NCBI RefSeq assembly: GCF_003086295.3
Contig: NC_092041.1
Span: forward strand, 94,451,827-94,515,826
Reading direction: 5' to 3'
DNA: 64,000 nt
DNA from: Arachis hypogaea
Taxonomy: Eukaryota > Streptophyta > Magnoliopsida > Fabales > Fabaceae
The position numbers and the translations under genes were made by a program. Within the stretch, counting starts at the first letter, position 1, and every line of letters starts with the position of its first letter. Positions 34,538 through 46,163 of this stretch are shown piece by piece. The notes under the pieces are model-generated. The model was not told the origin of the DNA. It was given only the letters and a program-made list of their open reading frames with translations, and made no database searches.

Positions 34538-34810
34538 ATTAAATTCGATTTATGAAAACACGTAGTAAATCGAATCCATACAATTTGAATTACATGCATG
34601 CTGGATGTCCTAGTAAATCGAACGAAATAGCTTCGATTTACATATCATAGTAAATTGAATGCATAAAATTCGATTTAGTCACGCAAAGAAGCCCATGGTA
34701 AATCGAAACTGATATATTCTATTTAAATGCAACAATGGTCTGTACTATTTCGAATTCAATGACTTTGATTTATGGTGAATGTGGCTATATATATAAATTG
34801 AATTCATTTC
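34520..34810. repeat. Left subterminal array of TAAATCGAA / TTCGATTTA motifs
   Basis: At least ten copies of taaatcgaa or its complement ttcgattta, some degenerate, follow the terminal repeat. The matching right-hand array is at 52690-52935 plus about 54836-54850, where it is split by organelle DNA. Confidence 0.85.
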
Positions 34811-34905
34811 ATTTGAACTACAAAACATACAAATCCCACATCCAACCCCACCACCCAGATTTGAAAATCTTGGAAAACAACCTGGAAATCATCGAATCTG
34901 TACAC

Positions 34906-36067
34906 ATGGAGGATGATCCGAATCGTCTATATCGCCTAGATGGAGTCGCGCATATCGCTGGCGCAGTTCACTTCGAGGTTAGTGAAGAAATTTTTTTAAC
35001 ATAAATTAGTCATTCTAGTAATGTTAGCATAGTTCGTGTAGTAGTTGCTTAGAGTCGTTAATTAGGGGTTATTCATATTTTTTTTAATATAAGTGCATGT
35101 TAGAAGTAGTAAGCTATTAGGTAGTTAGACTTTGATAACTTGAAATAGTACCTAAGAAGGTTACTTAGGATTGTAGGATATGTTATATTTTTGAAGTTAT
35201 TAGTCCTATATTCAACGAGACTTGGTTTATGATTAGGATTAACTATAAATTTTGAGCTTTTTGGAACAATAAATATAAAAATTTTTTGGACTTGTGATGC
35301 ACTTAAGCAATTTTTGCGTTAGCATTTTGTATTTTCTGTGTAAACATGTGGGACTATATGCATTGATAATATTTTTTATGTTTTTGGAATTAGGTCATGA
35401 ATTATTTAGTATTTTGTGTTGGTACCTATGAAGAATTTGTAGGACATTATTGTAAACAAGTTTTTAAAGTTAGAACATGCAATGTTTATTGTTTTCAGAA
35501 ATTTATGCATTGAACACTGTTTTGTGATGATTGTGATAAGAAATTTTCTATCTTTGTCCACCCCCATCAATGCATCACCAGTATGAGACAGCAACACGGT
35601 ATGCAATTGGATGATAGGATCGTTCCGTACTTGCAGATGGCCAGTTTGTACCATCTTGCAAGACTGAACGAGACTTAGTTTTGATTGGACGAGCCATTGG
35701 TGAGCACATTCGTAGAGAGATGGCGGCCTGAGACGCATACTTTTCACATGCTGTTTGGGGAGTGCACGATCACGCTCCAGGATATAGCGTACCAGCGTGC
35801 TCTCGATCGATGGTCAGTATGTCAGCAGATGCCTGATAGACTTTGCGCGACATATCGAGGGTGGCTGCCAAGCGTGGGTATGGTTTGAGGAGTTGTTAGG
35901 TGTATTGCCTCCTGTGAACTGCATCAACAAGTTCACAGTAAAGTGTACATGGTTTCGGGAGACGTTTAGTGAGCTTCCGCAGGGGGAAGACGATGAGACA
36001 GTTAGTAGTTATGCCTGTGCATATATCATGATACTTCTGTCGATGCAGCTTCACATCCGTTGGTTAC
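34906..36067 (+). pseudogene. Plant mobile domain (PMD) gene of the MULE, 5' part
   Basis: Exon 1 (34906-34977) starts MEDDPNRLYRLDGVAHIAG and ends at a GAG|GTTAGT donor. Exon 2 begins near 35582 and encodes DDRIVPYLQMASLYHLARLN, then [20 protein letters not shown], the PMD signature. Two Trp or Arg codons have become TAG and TGA (35676-35685), and a frame change lies near 35795. Reading resumes with [17 protein letters not shown]. At 36067 the frame is cut by Athila-like element 2. PMD proteins are found both as silencing-related host proteins and as MULE cargo. Confidence 0.85.
36063..36067. repeat. Target-site duplication gttac (left copy)
   Basis: gttac precedes the 5' LTR and recurs at 46164-46168. 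Confidence 0.93.
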
Positions 36068-37684
36068 TGATGAGCGGATAATTTATACGCTTTTTGGCAT
36101 TGTTTTTAGTATGTTTTTAGTATGTTTTAGTTAGTTTTTAGTATATTTTTATTAGTTTTTAGTTAAAATTCACTTTTTTGGACTTTACTATGAATTTTTG
36201 TGTTTTTCTGTGATTTCAGGTATTTTCTGGCTGAAATTGAGGGACCTGAGCAAAAATCTGATTCAGAGACTAAAAAGGACTGCAGATGCTGTTGGATTCT
36301 GACCTCCCTACACTCGAAGTGGATTTTCTGGAGCTACAGAAGCCCAATTGGCGCGCTCTCAATGGCGTTGGAAAGTAGACATCCTGGGCTTTCTAGCAAT
36401 ATATAATAATCTATACTTTGCCCGAGATTTAATGGCCCAAACCGGCATTCCAAATCAGCTCAAAACTGCCCGGCGTTAAACGCCGGAACTGGCACAAGAA
36501 TGGGAGTTAAACGCCCAAACTGGCACAAAGGCTGGCGTTTAACTCCAAGAAGAGTCTCTACACGAAAATGCTTCAACGCTCAGCCCAAGCACACACCAAG
36601 TGGGCCCGGAAGTGGATCTTTATGTCATTTACTCATCTCTGTAAATCCTAGGCTACTAGTTCTCTATAAGTAGGACCTTTTACTATTGTATTTTCATCTT
36701 GAGATCTTTGAATCTTTTGATCATGTTCATGAGGCTGGCCTCACGGCTATGCCTAGACCTTGTTCTTATGTATTTTCAATGGTGGAGTTTCTACACACCA
36801 TAGATTAAGGTGTGGAGCTCTGTTGTACCTCGAGTATTAATGCAATTACTATTATTCTTCTATTCAATTCAGCTTGTTCTTGTTCTAAGATATCACTTGT
36901 TCTTCAACTTGATGAATGTGATGATCCGTGACACTCATCATCATTCTCACCTATGAACGTGTGACTGTCAATCACCTCCGTTCTACCTTAGATTGGGTGG
37001 ATATCTCTTGGATTCTTTAACCAGAATCTTCGTGGTATAAGCTAGAATTGATGACTGCATTCAAGAGAATCCGGAAGGTCTAAACCTTTTCTGTGGTATT
37101 CTGAATAGGATTCAATGATTGAATGACTGTGACGAGCTTCAAACTCCTGAAGGCTGGGCGTTAGTGACAAACGCAAAAGAATCACTGAATTCTATTCCAA
37201 CCTGATTGAGAACCGACAGATGAATAGCCGTGACGTGACAGGGTGCATTGAATATTTTCACTGAGAGGATGGGAGGTAGCCACTGACAACAGTGAAACCC
37301 TACATACAGCTTGCCATGGAAAGGAGTAAGAAGGATTGGATGAAGACAGTAGGAAAGCAGAGAGACGGAAGGGACAAAGCATCTCCATACGCTTATCTGA
37401 AATTCTCACCAATGAATTGCATAAGTATCTCTATCTTTATTTTATGCTTTATTCATAAATCATTCATAACCATTTGAATTTGCCTGACTAAGATTTACAA
37501 GGTGACCATAGCTTGCTTCATACCAACAATCTCTGTGAGATCGACCCTTACTCTCGTAAGGTTTATTACTTGGACGACCCAGTACACTTGCTGGTTAGTT
37601 GTGCGAAGTTGTGATAAAGAGTTGAGATTACAATTGTGGGTACCATGTTGATGGCGCCATTGATGATCACAATTTTGCCCACCA
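36068..37684 (+). repeat. 5' LTR of Athila-like element 2
   Basis: Starts tgatgagcggataattta and ends tttgcccacca. It includes three palindromes of the ggcgtttaacgcc family (36470-36545) and a TATA-like ctataagta at 36664-36672. Confidence 0.95.
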
Positions 37685-37690
37685 AGTTTT

Positions 37691-37804
37691 TGGCGCCGTT
37701 ACCGGGGATTGTTCGAGTTTTCGGCAAGCTTTTGGTCCGGTAACATCAGTGCCAAATTTCTGATCCGGCAACAGCACCAAGTTTTTGGCGCCGTTGCCGG
37801 GGAT
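37691..37804 (+). promoter_or_regulatory. Duplicated primer binding site of element 2
   Basis: TGGCGCCGTTACCGGGGAT (37691-37709) directly follows the LTR. A second copy, TGGCGCCGTTGCCGGGGAT (37786-37804), follows 95 bases later inside a repeated caccaagtttttggcg context. The second copy is identical to the site in element 1; the first differs by one base. Confidence 0.85.
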
Positions 37805-39278
37805 TGTTTGAGTTTGGACAACTGACGGTTCATCTTGTTGCTTAGATTAGGTATTTTTCTTCAGAGTTCTTAAGAATGAATTCTAGTGTTTCAAGGTGAT
37901 GTTCTTATCATCACCAAAGCTGATTGATTCTCATCAATTTAGCTCTTGAATGCAATGTCCTACTGAAGCTTGACTAGCCATGTCTAATTTCTTTAGACTG
38001 AAGCTTTAGACTAAATTGCATGATTCCTGGAATTCTCATTAAGAATTTTGATATTTTTATTTTTCCTCTTCACTTAATTTTCGAAAAATCCAAAAAAAAT
38101 TACAAAATCATAAAAACCAAAAATATTTTATGTTTCTTATTGAGACACTAGTCTCATGTTAAGTTTGGTGTCAATTGCATGTTTCTGTTCTTCTTGCATT
38201 CATCCATGTGTCTTAAGGATCTTCAAGTTATTCTTGATGATTTTCTCACTCTGATCTTTAAATTCTCTTGACTTGAGTGTTTATGTGTCTCATATGCATT
38301 CTCATTTTGTTAGTGTCAGTAGTATACAAACTGCTAAGTTTGGTGTCTGCATGCATTATTTATTTGATTTTAGTTGCATTATTAAAAATCCAAAAAATTT
38401 TTAATTTGTGTCTTTTCAAGTCAATAATACAGAGAATTGAAGATTCAGAACATACAACAGAGGAATTATACAGAAAAAGCTGGGCGTTCAAAACGCCCAG
38501 TGAAGAAGGGCAAACTGGCGTTTAAACGCCAGCCAGGGTGCCTGGCTGGGCGTTTAACGCCCAAAAGGGTAGTGCTTTGGGCGTTAAACGCCAGAATGTG
38601 CACCATTCTGGGCATTTAACGCCAGGATGGCACAAGAGGGAAGATTTTGTTTTCAAATCAAATTTTTTTCAAGTTTTCAAAATCTTTTCAAAATCAAATC
38701 TTTTTCAAATCATATATTTTCAATCAAATCTTTTTCAAAATCAATTTCTTTCCATTTTCAAAAATACTTGCTATCAGTTAATGATTTGATTCAACATTTC
38801 AAGTATGTTGCCGTTTCTGTTGAGAAAGGTTTAATGTTTGAATAATATCTTTTCTTGTTAGCCAAGTCATTAATTTTCAAAATCAAATCTTTTTAAATTG
38901 CTTTTCACATCATACCTTCTTAATCATATCTTTTTCAAAATAGTTTTCAATCAAATCTTTTTGATTTCTAATTTCAAAATCTTTTTCAAAAATCACTTGA
39001 TTTCTTTTCCACTCTTGGTTTTCGAAAATCAATTACTATTTTTTTCAAAATGTTTTTTAAAATCTTTTACTTAATTTTTGAAAATTTCTTCCTCTCTTCT
39101 CACATCCTTCTATGTATGGACTAACACTATTCCTTAATGCACAATTCGAACTCCATCTTTCTTGATAAGTTCGAATTCTATACTTCTTCCTTCTATTTTT
39201 CTTTTCCTCTGACACCTCAAGGAATCTCTATACTGTGACATAGAGGATTCCATATTTTCTTGTTCTCTTCTCTTTCAT
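37805..39278 (+). other. Untranslated leader of element 2 with palindrome array
   Basis: Long A/T-rich leader with aagtttggtgt motifs (about 38162 and 38336). Five palindromes of the ggcgtttaacgcc family lie at 38478-38628. Repeated caaatctttttcaa strings fill 38650-39060. No convincing gene. Confidence 0.7.
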
Positions 39279-41477
39279 ATGAGCAGGAGCAAAGACAAAA
39301 GCATTCTTGTTGAGGCTGATCCTGAACCTGAAAGGACCTTGAAGCGAAAGCTAAGAGAAGCTAAGGCACAACTCTCTGTAGAGGACCTAACAGAAATCTT
39401 CAAGGAAGAAGAACCCATGGCAGCCGAAAACAACAACAATGCCAACAATGCAAGGAAGGTGTTGGGTGACTTTACTGTACCTACTCCCGACTTCTATGGG
39501 AGAAGCATCTCTATCCCTGCCATTGGAGCAAACAACTTTGAGCTTAAGCCTCAATTAGTTTCTCTAATGCAACAGAATTGCAAGTTCCATGGACTACCAT
39601 TGGAAAATCCTCATCAGTTTTTAGCTGAATTCTTGCAAATCTGTGACACTGTCAAGACTAATGGGGTTGACCCTGAGGTCTACCGACTTATGCTATTCCC
39701 TTTTGCTGTAAGAGACAGAGCTAGAATATGGTTGGACTCACAACCTAAAGAAAGCCTGAACTCTTGGGAAAAGCTAGTCAATGCCTTCTTGGCAAAGTTC
39801 TTTCCACCTCAAAAATTGAGTAAGCTTAGAGTGGAAGTCCAAACCTTCAGACAGAAGGAAGGAGAATCCCTCTATGAAGCTTGGGAAAGATACAAACAAT
39901 TAATCAGAAAGTGTCTCCCTGATATGCTTTCTGAATGGAGCATCATAGGTATTTTCTATGATGGTCTGTCCGAACTGTCCAAGATGTCTTTGGATAGCTC
40001 TGCTGGAGGATCTCTTCATCTGAAGAAGACGCCTACAGAAGCTCAAGAACTAATTGAAATGGTTGCAAATAACCAATTCATGTACACTTCTGAAAGGAAT
40101 CCTGTGAACAATGGGACAAATCAGAGGAAAGGAGTTCTTGAGATTGATACTCTGAATGCCATATTGGCTCAGAACAAAATATTGACCCAGCAAGTCAATA
40201 TGATTTCTCAAAGTCTGTTTGGAATGCAAAATGCACCAAGCAGTACTAAGGAAGCTTCATCTGAAGAAGAAGCTTATGATCCTGAGAACCCTTCAATGGA
40301 AGAGGTGAATTACATGGGAGAACCCTATGGAAACACCTATAATCCTTCATGGAGAAATCATCCAAATCTTTCATGGAAAGATCAACAGAGACCTCAACAA
40401 GGTTTCAACAATAATAATGGTGGAAGAAACAGGTTTAGCAATGGCAAGCCTTTTCCATCATCTTCTCAGCAACAGACAGAGAATTCTAAGCAGAGTAACT
40501 CTGACTTAGCAACCATGGTCTCTGATCTAATCAAAACCACTCAAAGTTTCATGACTGAAACAAGGTCCTCCATTAGAAACTTGGAGGCACAAGTGGGTCA
40601 GCTGAGCAAGAAAATTACTGAACTCCCTCCTAGTGTTCTTCCAAGCAATACAGAAGAAAATCCAAAAGGAGAGTGCAAGGCCATCAACATGGCCAAATTT
40701 GGAGAGGAGGGAGAGGCAGTGAACGCCACTGAGGAAGACCTCAATGGACGTCCACTGGCATCCAATGAGTTCCCTAATGAAGAACCATGGGAATCTGAGG
40801 CTCCCACTGAGACCATAGAGATTCCATTGAATTTACTTCTGCCATTCATGAGCTCTGATGAGTATTCTTCCTCTGAAGAGGATGAGGATGTCACTGAAGA
40901 GCAAGTTGCTAAATACCTTGGAGCAATCATGAAGCTAAATGACAAGTTATTTGGTAATGAGACTTGGGAGGATGAACCCCCTTTGCTCACCAAAGAATTG
41001 GATGACTTGTCTAGGCAGAAATTACCTCAAAAGAAACAAGATCCTGGGAAGTTCTCAATACCTTGTGCCATAGGCACCATGACCTTCAACAAGGCCTTGT
41101 GTGACCTAGGGTCAAGTGTAAACCTCATGCCTCTCTCTGTAATGGAGAAGCTAGGGATCTTTGAGGTGCAAGCTGCAAAAATATCACTAGAGATGGCAGA
41201 CAATTCAAGAAAACAAGCTTATGGACTTGTAGAGGATGTTCTGGTAAAAGTTGAAGACCATTACATCCCTGCTGATTTCATAGTCCTAGAGACTGGGAAG
41301 TGCATGGATGAATCCATCATCCTTGGCAGACCCTTCCTAGCCACAGCAAAGGCTGTGATTGATGTGGACAGAAGAGAATTGATCATTCAAGTGAATGAAA
41401 AATCCTTTGTGTTTAAGGCTCAAGGATATCCCTTTGTCACCATGGAGAGGAAGCATGATGAGCTTCTCTCAAAATAG
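39279..41477 (+). CDS. Gag-protease polyprotein of element 2 (732 codons, intact)
   Basis: The Retrotrans_gag region spans roughly residues 85-260 (PHQFLAEFLQICDTV, ARIWLDSQP, WEKLVNAFLAKFFPP, SLYEAWERYKQLIRKC). Residues 330-430 are Asn/Gln/Ser-rich and 480-560 acidic. No CCHC knuckle is visible, as is usual for this lineage. A retropepsin-like protease at about residues 590-700 carries CDLGSSVNLMP and SIILGRPFLATA. The frame ends at a TAG in ELLSK, exactly where the shared non-coding block begins. This is a full-length, undamaged frame in an element that lacks its own polymerase, so it could act only with help in trans. Confidence 0.93.
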   Translation: MSRSKDKSILVEADPEPERTLKRKLREAKAQLSVEDLTEIFKEEEPMAAENNNNANNARKVLGDFTVPTPDFYGRSISIPAIGANNFELKPQLVSLMQQNCKFHGLPLENPHQFLAEFLQICDTVKTNGVDPEVYRLMLFPFAVRDRARIWLDSQPKESLNSWEKLVNAFLAKFFPPQKLSKLRVEVQTFRQKEGESLYEAWERYKQLIRKCLPDMLSEWSIIGIFYDGLSELSKMSLDSSAGGSLHLKKTPTEAQELIEMVANNQFMYTSERNPVNNGTNQRKGVLEIDTLNAILAQNKILTQQVNMISQSLFGMQNAPSSTKEASSEEEAYDPENPSMEEVNYMGEPYGNTYNPSWRNHPNLSWKDQQRPQQGFNNNNGGRNRFSNGKPFPSSSQQQTENSKQSNSDLATMVSDLIKTTQSFMTETRSSIRNLEAQVGQLSKKITELPPSVLPSNTEENPKGECKAINMAKFGEEGEAVNATEEDLNGRPLASNEFPNEEPWESEAPTETIEIPLNLLLPFMSSDEYSSSEEDEDVTEEQVAKYLGAIMKLNDKLFGNETWEDEPPLLTKELDDLSRQKLPQKKQDPGKFSIPCAIGTMTFNKALCDLGSSVNLMPLSVMEKLGIFEVQAAKISLEMADNSRKQAYGLVEDVLVKVEDHYIPADFIVLETGKCMDESIILGRPFLATAKAVIDVDRRELIIQVNEKSFVFKAQGYPFVTMERKHDELLSK

Positions 41478-42499
41478 AGTCAAACAGAGCCCTCACAGTC
41501 AAACTCTAAGTTTGGTGTTGGGAGGCCACAACCAACTTCTAAGTTTGGTGTTGAACCCCCACATTCAAACTCTAAGTTTGGTGTTGGGAGGTTCCAACAT
41601 TGCTCTGAGTATCTGTGAGGCTCTATGAGAGCCCACTGTCAAGCTAATGACATTAAAGAAGCGCTTGTTGGGAGGCAACCCAATCTTATTATATTTATCT
41701 ATTCTCTTTTGTTATTCTATGTTTTCTGTAGGTTGATGATCATGAGAAGTCACAAAATCAATTGAAAAAGCAAAAACAGAAAGAAAAACAGAAAGAAAAA
41801 TAGCACACCCTGGAGGAGAACTTGTTGGCGTTTAAACGCCAGTAAGGCTAGCAGATGGGCGTTTAACGCCCAGTCTGGCACCATTCTGGGCGTTTAACGC
41901 CAGAAAGGGGCACCAGACTGGCGTTAAACACCAGGAAAGGGCAAGAAGTTGGCGTTAAACGCCAGAAATGGGCACCAGCCCGGCGTTTAACGCCAGAATT
42001 GGCATGGGGGAGCAATTTTGCTCGCCACTTGGTGCAGGGATGACTTTTCCTTGACACCTCAGGATCTGTGGACCCCACAGGATCCCCATTTACCCCACCA
42101 CTCTCTCTCTTCTTCACCCATTCACTAATCACCTCAACACCTCTTCCTAAAAAACCCTTCACCTATCAAATCTCATCTTTCTCTTCACCACTCACATCCA
42201 TCCTTCATAAAACCCCACCTACCTCACCATTCAAATTTAAACCACTTTCCCTCCCAAACCCACCCTCCCATAACCGAACCCTAACCCTTTCCCCACCCCT
42301 ATATAAACCCATCTTCACTCATTCATTTTCACACAACCTAAAATACTACTTCTCCCCCTTTGGCCTAACCACAAAGCCATTTCCTTCTCTTTCATTTCTT
42401 CTTCTTCTACTCTCTTCATTTCTCTTTTGCTCGAGGACGAGCAAACCTTTTAAGTTTGGTGTGGTAAAAGCATTGCTTTTTGTTTTTCCATAACCATTT
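41478..42499 (+). repeat. Shared non-coding block with aagtttggtgt and palindrome arrays (element 2)
   Basis: Three ctaagtttggtgttg-type units (41500-41590) are followed by six palindromes at 41826-42003. A pyrimidine-rich stretch with ctatataaaccc (about 42299) may be a second, internal promoter for the 3' ORF. It parallels 26600-27480 in element 1. Confidence 0.8.
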
Positions 42500-43624
42500 A
42501 TGGCATCCAAGGCCGGAGAAATCTCTAGAAAGAGGAAAGAGAAGGCAAAAGCTTTCACCTCCAAGTCATGGGAGATGGAGAGATTCATCTCAAGGGTGCA
42601 TCAAGACCACTTCTATGAAGTTGTGGCCTTAAAGAAGGTGATCCCCGAGGTCCCTTTCAAACTCAAAAAGAGTGAATATCCGGAGATCCGACATAAGATC
42701 CGAAGAAGAGGTTGGGAAGTTCTTACCAACCCCATTCAACAAGTCGGAATCTTAATGGTTCAAGAGTTCTATGCCAATGCATGGATCACCAAGAACCATG
42801 ATCAAAGTGTGAACCCGGACCCAAAGAATTGGCTTACTATGGCTCGGGAGAAATACTTGGATTTTAGTCCGGAAAATGTAAGGTTGCCATTCAACTTGCC
42901 CATGATGCAAGGAGATGAACACCCTTACACTAGAAGGGTCAACTTTGATCAAAGGTTGGACCAAGTCCTCACAGTCATTTGTGAAGAGGGTGCCCAATGG
43001 AAGAGAGATTCAAGAGGAAAGCCGGTTCAATTGAGAAGGCATGACCTCAAGCCTGTGGCTAGGGGATGGTTGGAGTTTATCCAACGCTCAATCATTCCCA
43101 CTAGCAACCGGTCCGAAGTTACTATAGACCGGGCTATCATGATTCATAGCATCATGATTGGAGAAGAAATAGAAGTTCATGAGGTTATATCCCAAGAACT
43201 TTATAAGGTGGCGGACAAGTCCTCTACCTTGGCAAGGTTAGCCTTTCCTCATCTCATTTGTCACCTCTGTTATTCAGTTGGAGTTGACATAGAGGGAGAC
43301 ATCCCCATTGATGAGGACAAGCCCATTACTAAGAAGAGGATGGAGCAAACAAGAGACCCCTCTCATCATCAAATCCCTGAGATGCCTCAAGGGATGCACT
43401 TTCCTCCACAAAACTATTGGGAGCAACTAAACACCTCCCTAGGAGAATTGAGTTCCAACATGGGACAACTAAGGGTGGAGCACCAAGAACACTCCATCAT
43501 CCTCCATGAAATTAGAGAAGATCAAAGAATCATGAGGGAGGAGCAACAAAGACAAGGAAGAGACATTGAGGAGCTCAAGCACTCCATAAGATCTTCAAGA
43601 GAAAGAACAAGCCGCCATCACTAA
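42500..43624 (+). CDS. 3' ORF of element 2 (374 codons, intact; plant transposon protein domain)
   Basis: It lies in the position of the env-like ORF of Athila elements. The N-terminus is basic (SRKRKEKAKAF). The middle (residues about 20-250) resembles the 'putative plant transposon protein' domain: QVGILMVQEFYANAW, VNFDQRLDQVLTVICEEGA, LKPVARGWLEFIQRSIIPTS and LARLAFPHLICHLCYSVG. The C-terminal 70 residues are Glu/Gln/Arg-rich and likely a coiled coil. I see no signal peptide or membrane segment, so an envelope role is not supported. Its function is unknown. A damaged copy sits in element 1. Confidence 0.88.
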   Translation: MASKAGEISRKRKEKAKAFTSKSWEMERFISRVHQDHFYEVVALKKVIPEVPFKLKKSEYPEIRHKIRRRGWEVLTNPIQQVGILMVQEFYANAWITKNHDQSVNPDPKNWLTMAREKYLDFSPENVRLPFNLPMMQGDEHPYTRRVNFDQRLDQVLTVICEEGAQWKRDSRGKPVQLRRHDLKPVARGWLEFIQRSIIPTSNRSEVTIDRAIMIHSIMIGEEIEVHEVISQELYKVADKSSTLARLAFPHLICHLCYSVGVDIEGDIPIDEDKPITKKRMEQTRDPSHHQIPEMPQGMHFPPQNYWEQLNTSLGELSSNMGQLRVEHQEHSIILHEIREDQRIMREEQQRQGRDIEELKHSIRSSRERTSRHH

Positions 43625-44546
43625 GGTGGACCCGTTCTTTAATTTCCTTGTTCTTTATTTCCTGTTTTTCGAAAAATCATGCTTATATTTATCTATGTTT
43701 GTGTCTTTTGATCATTAGTGTCTTAATGTCTATGCCTTAAAGTTATGAATGTCCTATGAATCCATCACCTTTCTTGAATGAAAAAATGTTCTTAATTGAA
43801 AAAGAGAAGAATTGCATGAATTTTAATTTTATAACAGATTAATTATTTTGATGTGGTGGCAATACTTTTGTTTTCTGAATGTATGCTTAAACAGTGCATA
43901 TGTCTTTTGAATTTGTGGTTCATGAATGTTGGCTCTTGAAAGAATGATGAAAAAGGAGAAATGTTACTGAGGATCTGAAAAATCATAAAAATGATTCTTG
44001 AAGCAAGAAAAAGCAGTGAATACACAAAAGAAAAGGAAAGAGAAAAACGAAAAAAGGGAGAAAAGAAAACGAAAAAAAAGAGAGAAAAAGAAAGAAATAA
44101 AGTTGTGATCCAAGGCAAAAAGAGTGTGCTTAAGAACCCTGGACACCTCTAATTGGGGACTCTAGCAAAGCTGAGTCACAATCTGAAAAGGTTCACCCAA
44201 TTATGTGTGTGTGGCATGTATGTATCCGGTGGTAATACTGGAAGACAAAGTGCTTTGGGCCACGGCGAAGACTCAATAAGTAGCTGTGTTCAAGAATCAT
44301 CATACTTAACTAGGAGAATTAATGACACTATCTGGATTCTGAGTTCCTAAAGAAGCCAATCATTCTAAATTTCAAAGGATAGAGTGAGATGCCAAAACTG
44401 TTCAGAGGCAAAAAGCTAAAAGCCCCGCTCATCTAATTAATACTGATCTTCATAGATATTTTTGGAATTCATTGCATATTCTCTTCTTTTTATCTTATTT
44501 TATTTTCAGTTGCTTGAGGACAAGCAACAATTTAAGTTTGGTGTTG
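43625..44546 (+). other. 3' untranslated part of element 2
   Basis: Non-coding, parallel to 27755-28753 of element 1. Ends tttaagtttggtgttg directly at the 3' LTR. Confidence 0.7.
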
Positions 44547-46163
44547 TGATGAGCGGATAATTTATACGCTTTTTGGCATTGTTTTTAGTATGTTTTTAGT
44601 ATGTTTTAGTTAGTTTTTAGTATATTTTTATTAGTTTTTAGTTAAAATTCACTTTCCTGGACTTTACTATGAGTTTGTGTGTTTTTCTGTGATTTTAGGT
44701 ATTTTCTGGCTAAAATTGAGGGACCTGAGCAAAAATCTGATTCAGAGACTAAAAAGGACTGCAGATGCTGTTGGATTCTGACCTCTCTGCACTCGAAGTG
44801 GATTTTCTGGAGCTACATAAGCCCAATTGGCGCGCTCTGAATGGCGTTGGAAAGTAGACATTCTGGGATTTCCAGAAATATATAATAGTCCATACTTTGC
44901 TCGAGATTTGATGGCCCAAACCGGCGTTCCAAATCAGCTCAAAACTGCCCGGCGTTAAACGCCGGAACTGGCACAAGAATGGGAGTTAAACGCCCAAACT
45001 GGCACAAAAGCTGGCGTTTAACTCCAAGAAGAGTCTCTACATGAAAATGCTTCAATTCTCAGCCCAAGCACACACCAAGTGGGCGCGGAAGTGGATCTTT
45101 ATGTCATTTACTCATCTCTGTAAACCCTAGGCTACTAGTTCTCTATAAGTAGGACCTTTTACTATTGTATTTTCATCTTGAGATCTTTGAATCTTTTCAT
45201 CACGTTCATGAGGCTGGCCTCACGGCCATGCCTAGACCTTGTTCTTATGTATTTTCAACGGTGGAGTTTCTACACACCATAGATTAAGGTGTGGAGCTCT
45301 GCTGTACCTCGAGTATTAATGCAATTACTATTATTCTTCTATTCAATTCAGCTTGTTCTTGTTCTAAGATATCACTTGTTCTTCAACTTGATGAATGTGA
45401 TGATCCGTGACACTCATCATCATTCTCACCTATGAACGTGTGACTGTCAATCACCTCCGTTCTATCTTAGATTGGGTGGATATCTCTTGGATTCTTTAAC
45501 CGGAATCTTCGTGGTATAAGCTAGAATTGATGACTGCATTCAAGAGAATCCGGAAGGTCTAAACCTTGTCTGTGGTATTCTAAGTAGGATTCAATGATTG
45601 AATGACTGTGACGAGCTTCAAACTCCTGAAGGCTGGGCGTTAGTGACAGACGCAAAAGAATCACTGGATTCTATTCCAACCTGATTGAGAACCGACAGAT
45701 GAATAGCCGTGCCGTGACAGGGTGCGTTGAACATTTTCACTGAGAGGATGGGAGGTAGCCACTAACAACGGTGAAACCCTACATACAGCTTGCCATGGAA
45801 AGGAGTAAGAAGGATTGGATGAAGACAGTAGGAAAGCAGAGAGACGGAAGGGACAAAGCATCTCCATACGCTTATCTGAAATTCTCACCAATGAATTGCA
45901 TAAGTATCTCTATCTTTATTTTATGCTTTATTCATAAATCATTCATAACCATTTGAATTTGCCTGACTAAGATTTACAAGGTGACCATAGCTTGCTTTAT
46001 ACCAACAATCTCTGTGGGATCGACCCTTACTCGCGTAAGGTTTATTACTTGGACGACCCAGTACACTTGCTGGTTAGTTGTGTGATGTTGTGATAAAGAG
46101 TTGAGATTACAATTGTGCGTACCATGTTGATGGCACCATTGATGATCACAATTTCGCCCACGA
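44547..46163 (+). repeat. 3' LTR of Athila-like element 2
   Basis: 1617 bp, ending tcgcccacga, where the 5' LTR has tgcccacca. The terminal CA has thus become GA. The target duplication gttac follows. Confidence 0.95.

Larger units (their letters stand above)
36068..46163 (+). mobile_element. Athila-like Ty3 retrotransposon 2 (about 10.1 kb), without RT, RNase H and integrase
   Basis: LTRs 36068-37684 and 44547-46163 have identical length (1617 bp). The interior holds a primer site, one intact gag-protease frame, the palindrome block, and an intact 3' ORF. Nothing resembling reverse transcriptase, RNase H or integrase lies between them. By-eye LTR divergence is about 3%. The target duplication is gttac. 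Confidence 0.95.

Noticed and set aside
36200..36406. Small frames repeated in every Athila-like LTR (20810, 28896, 36200)
   Set aside because: They recur only because the LTR is repeated; they carry no start context or domain and differ in frame continuity between copies.
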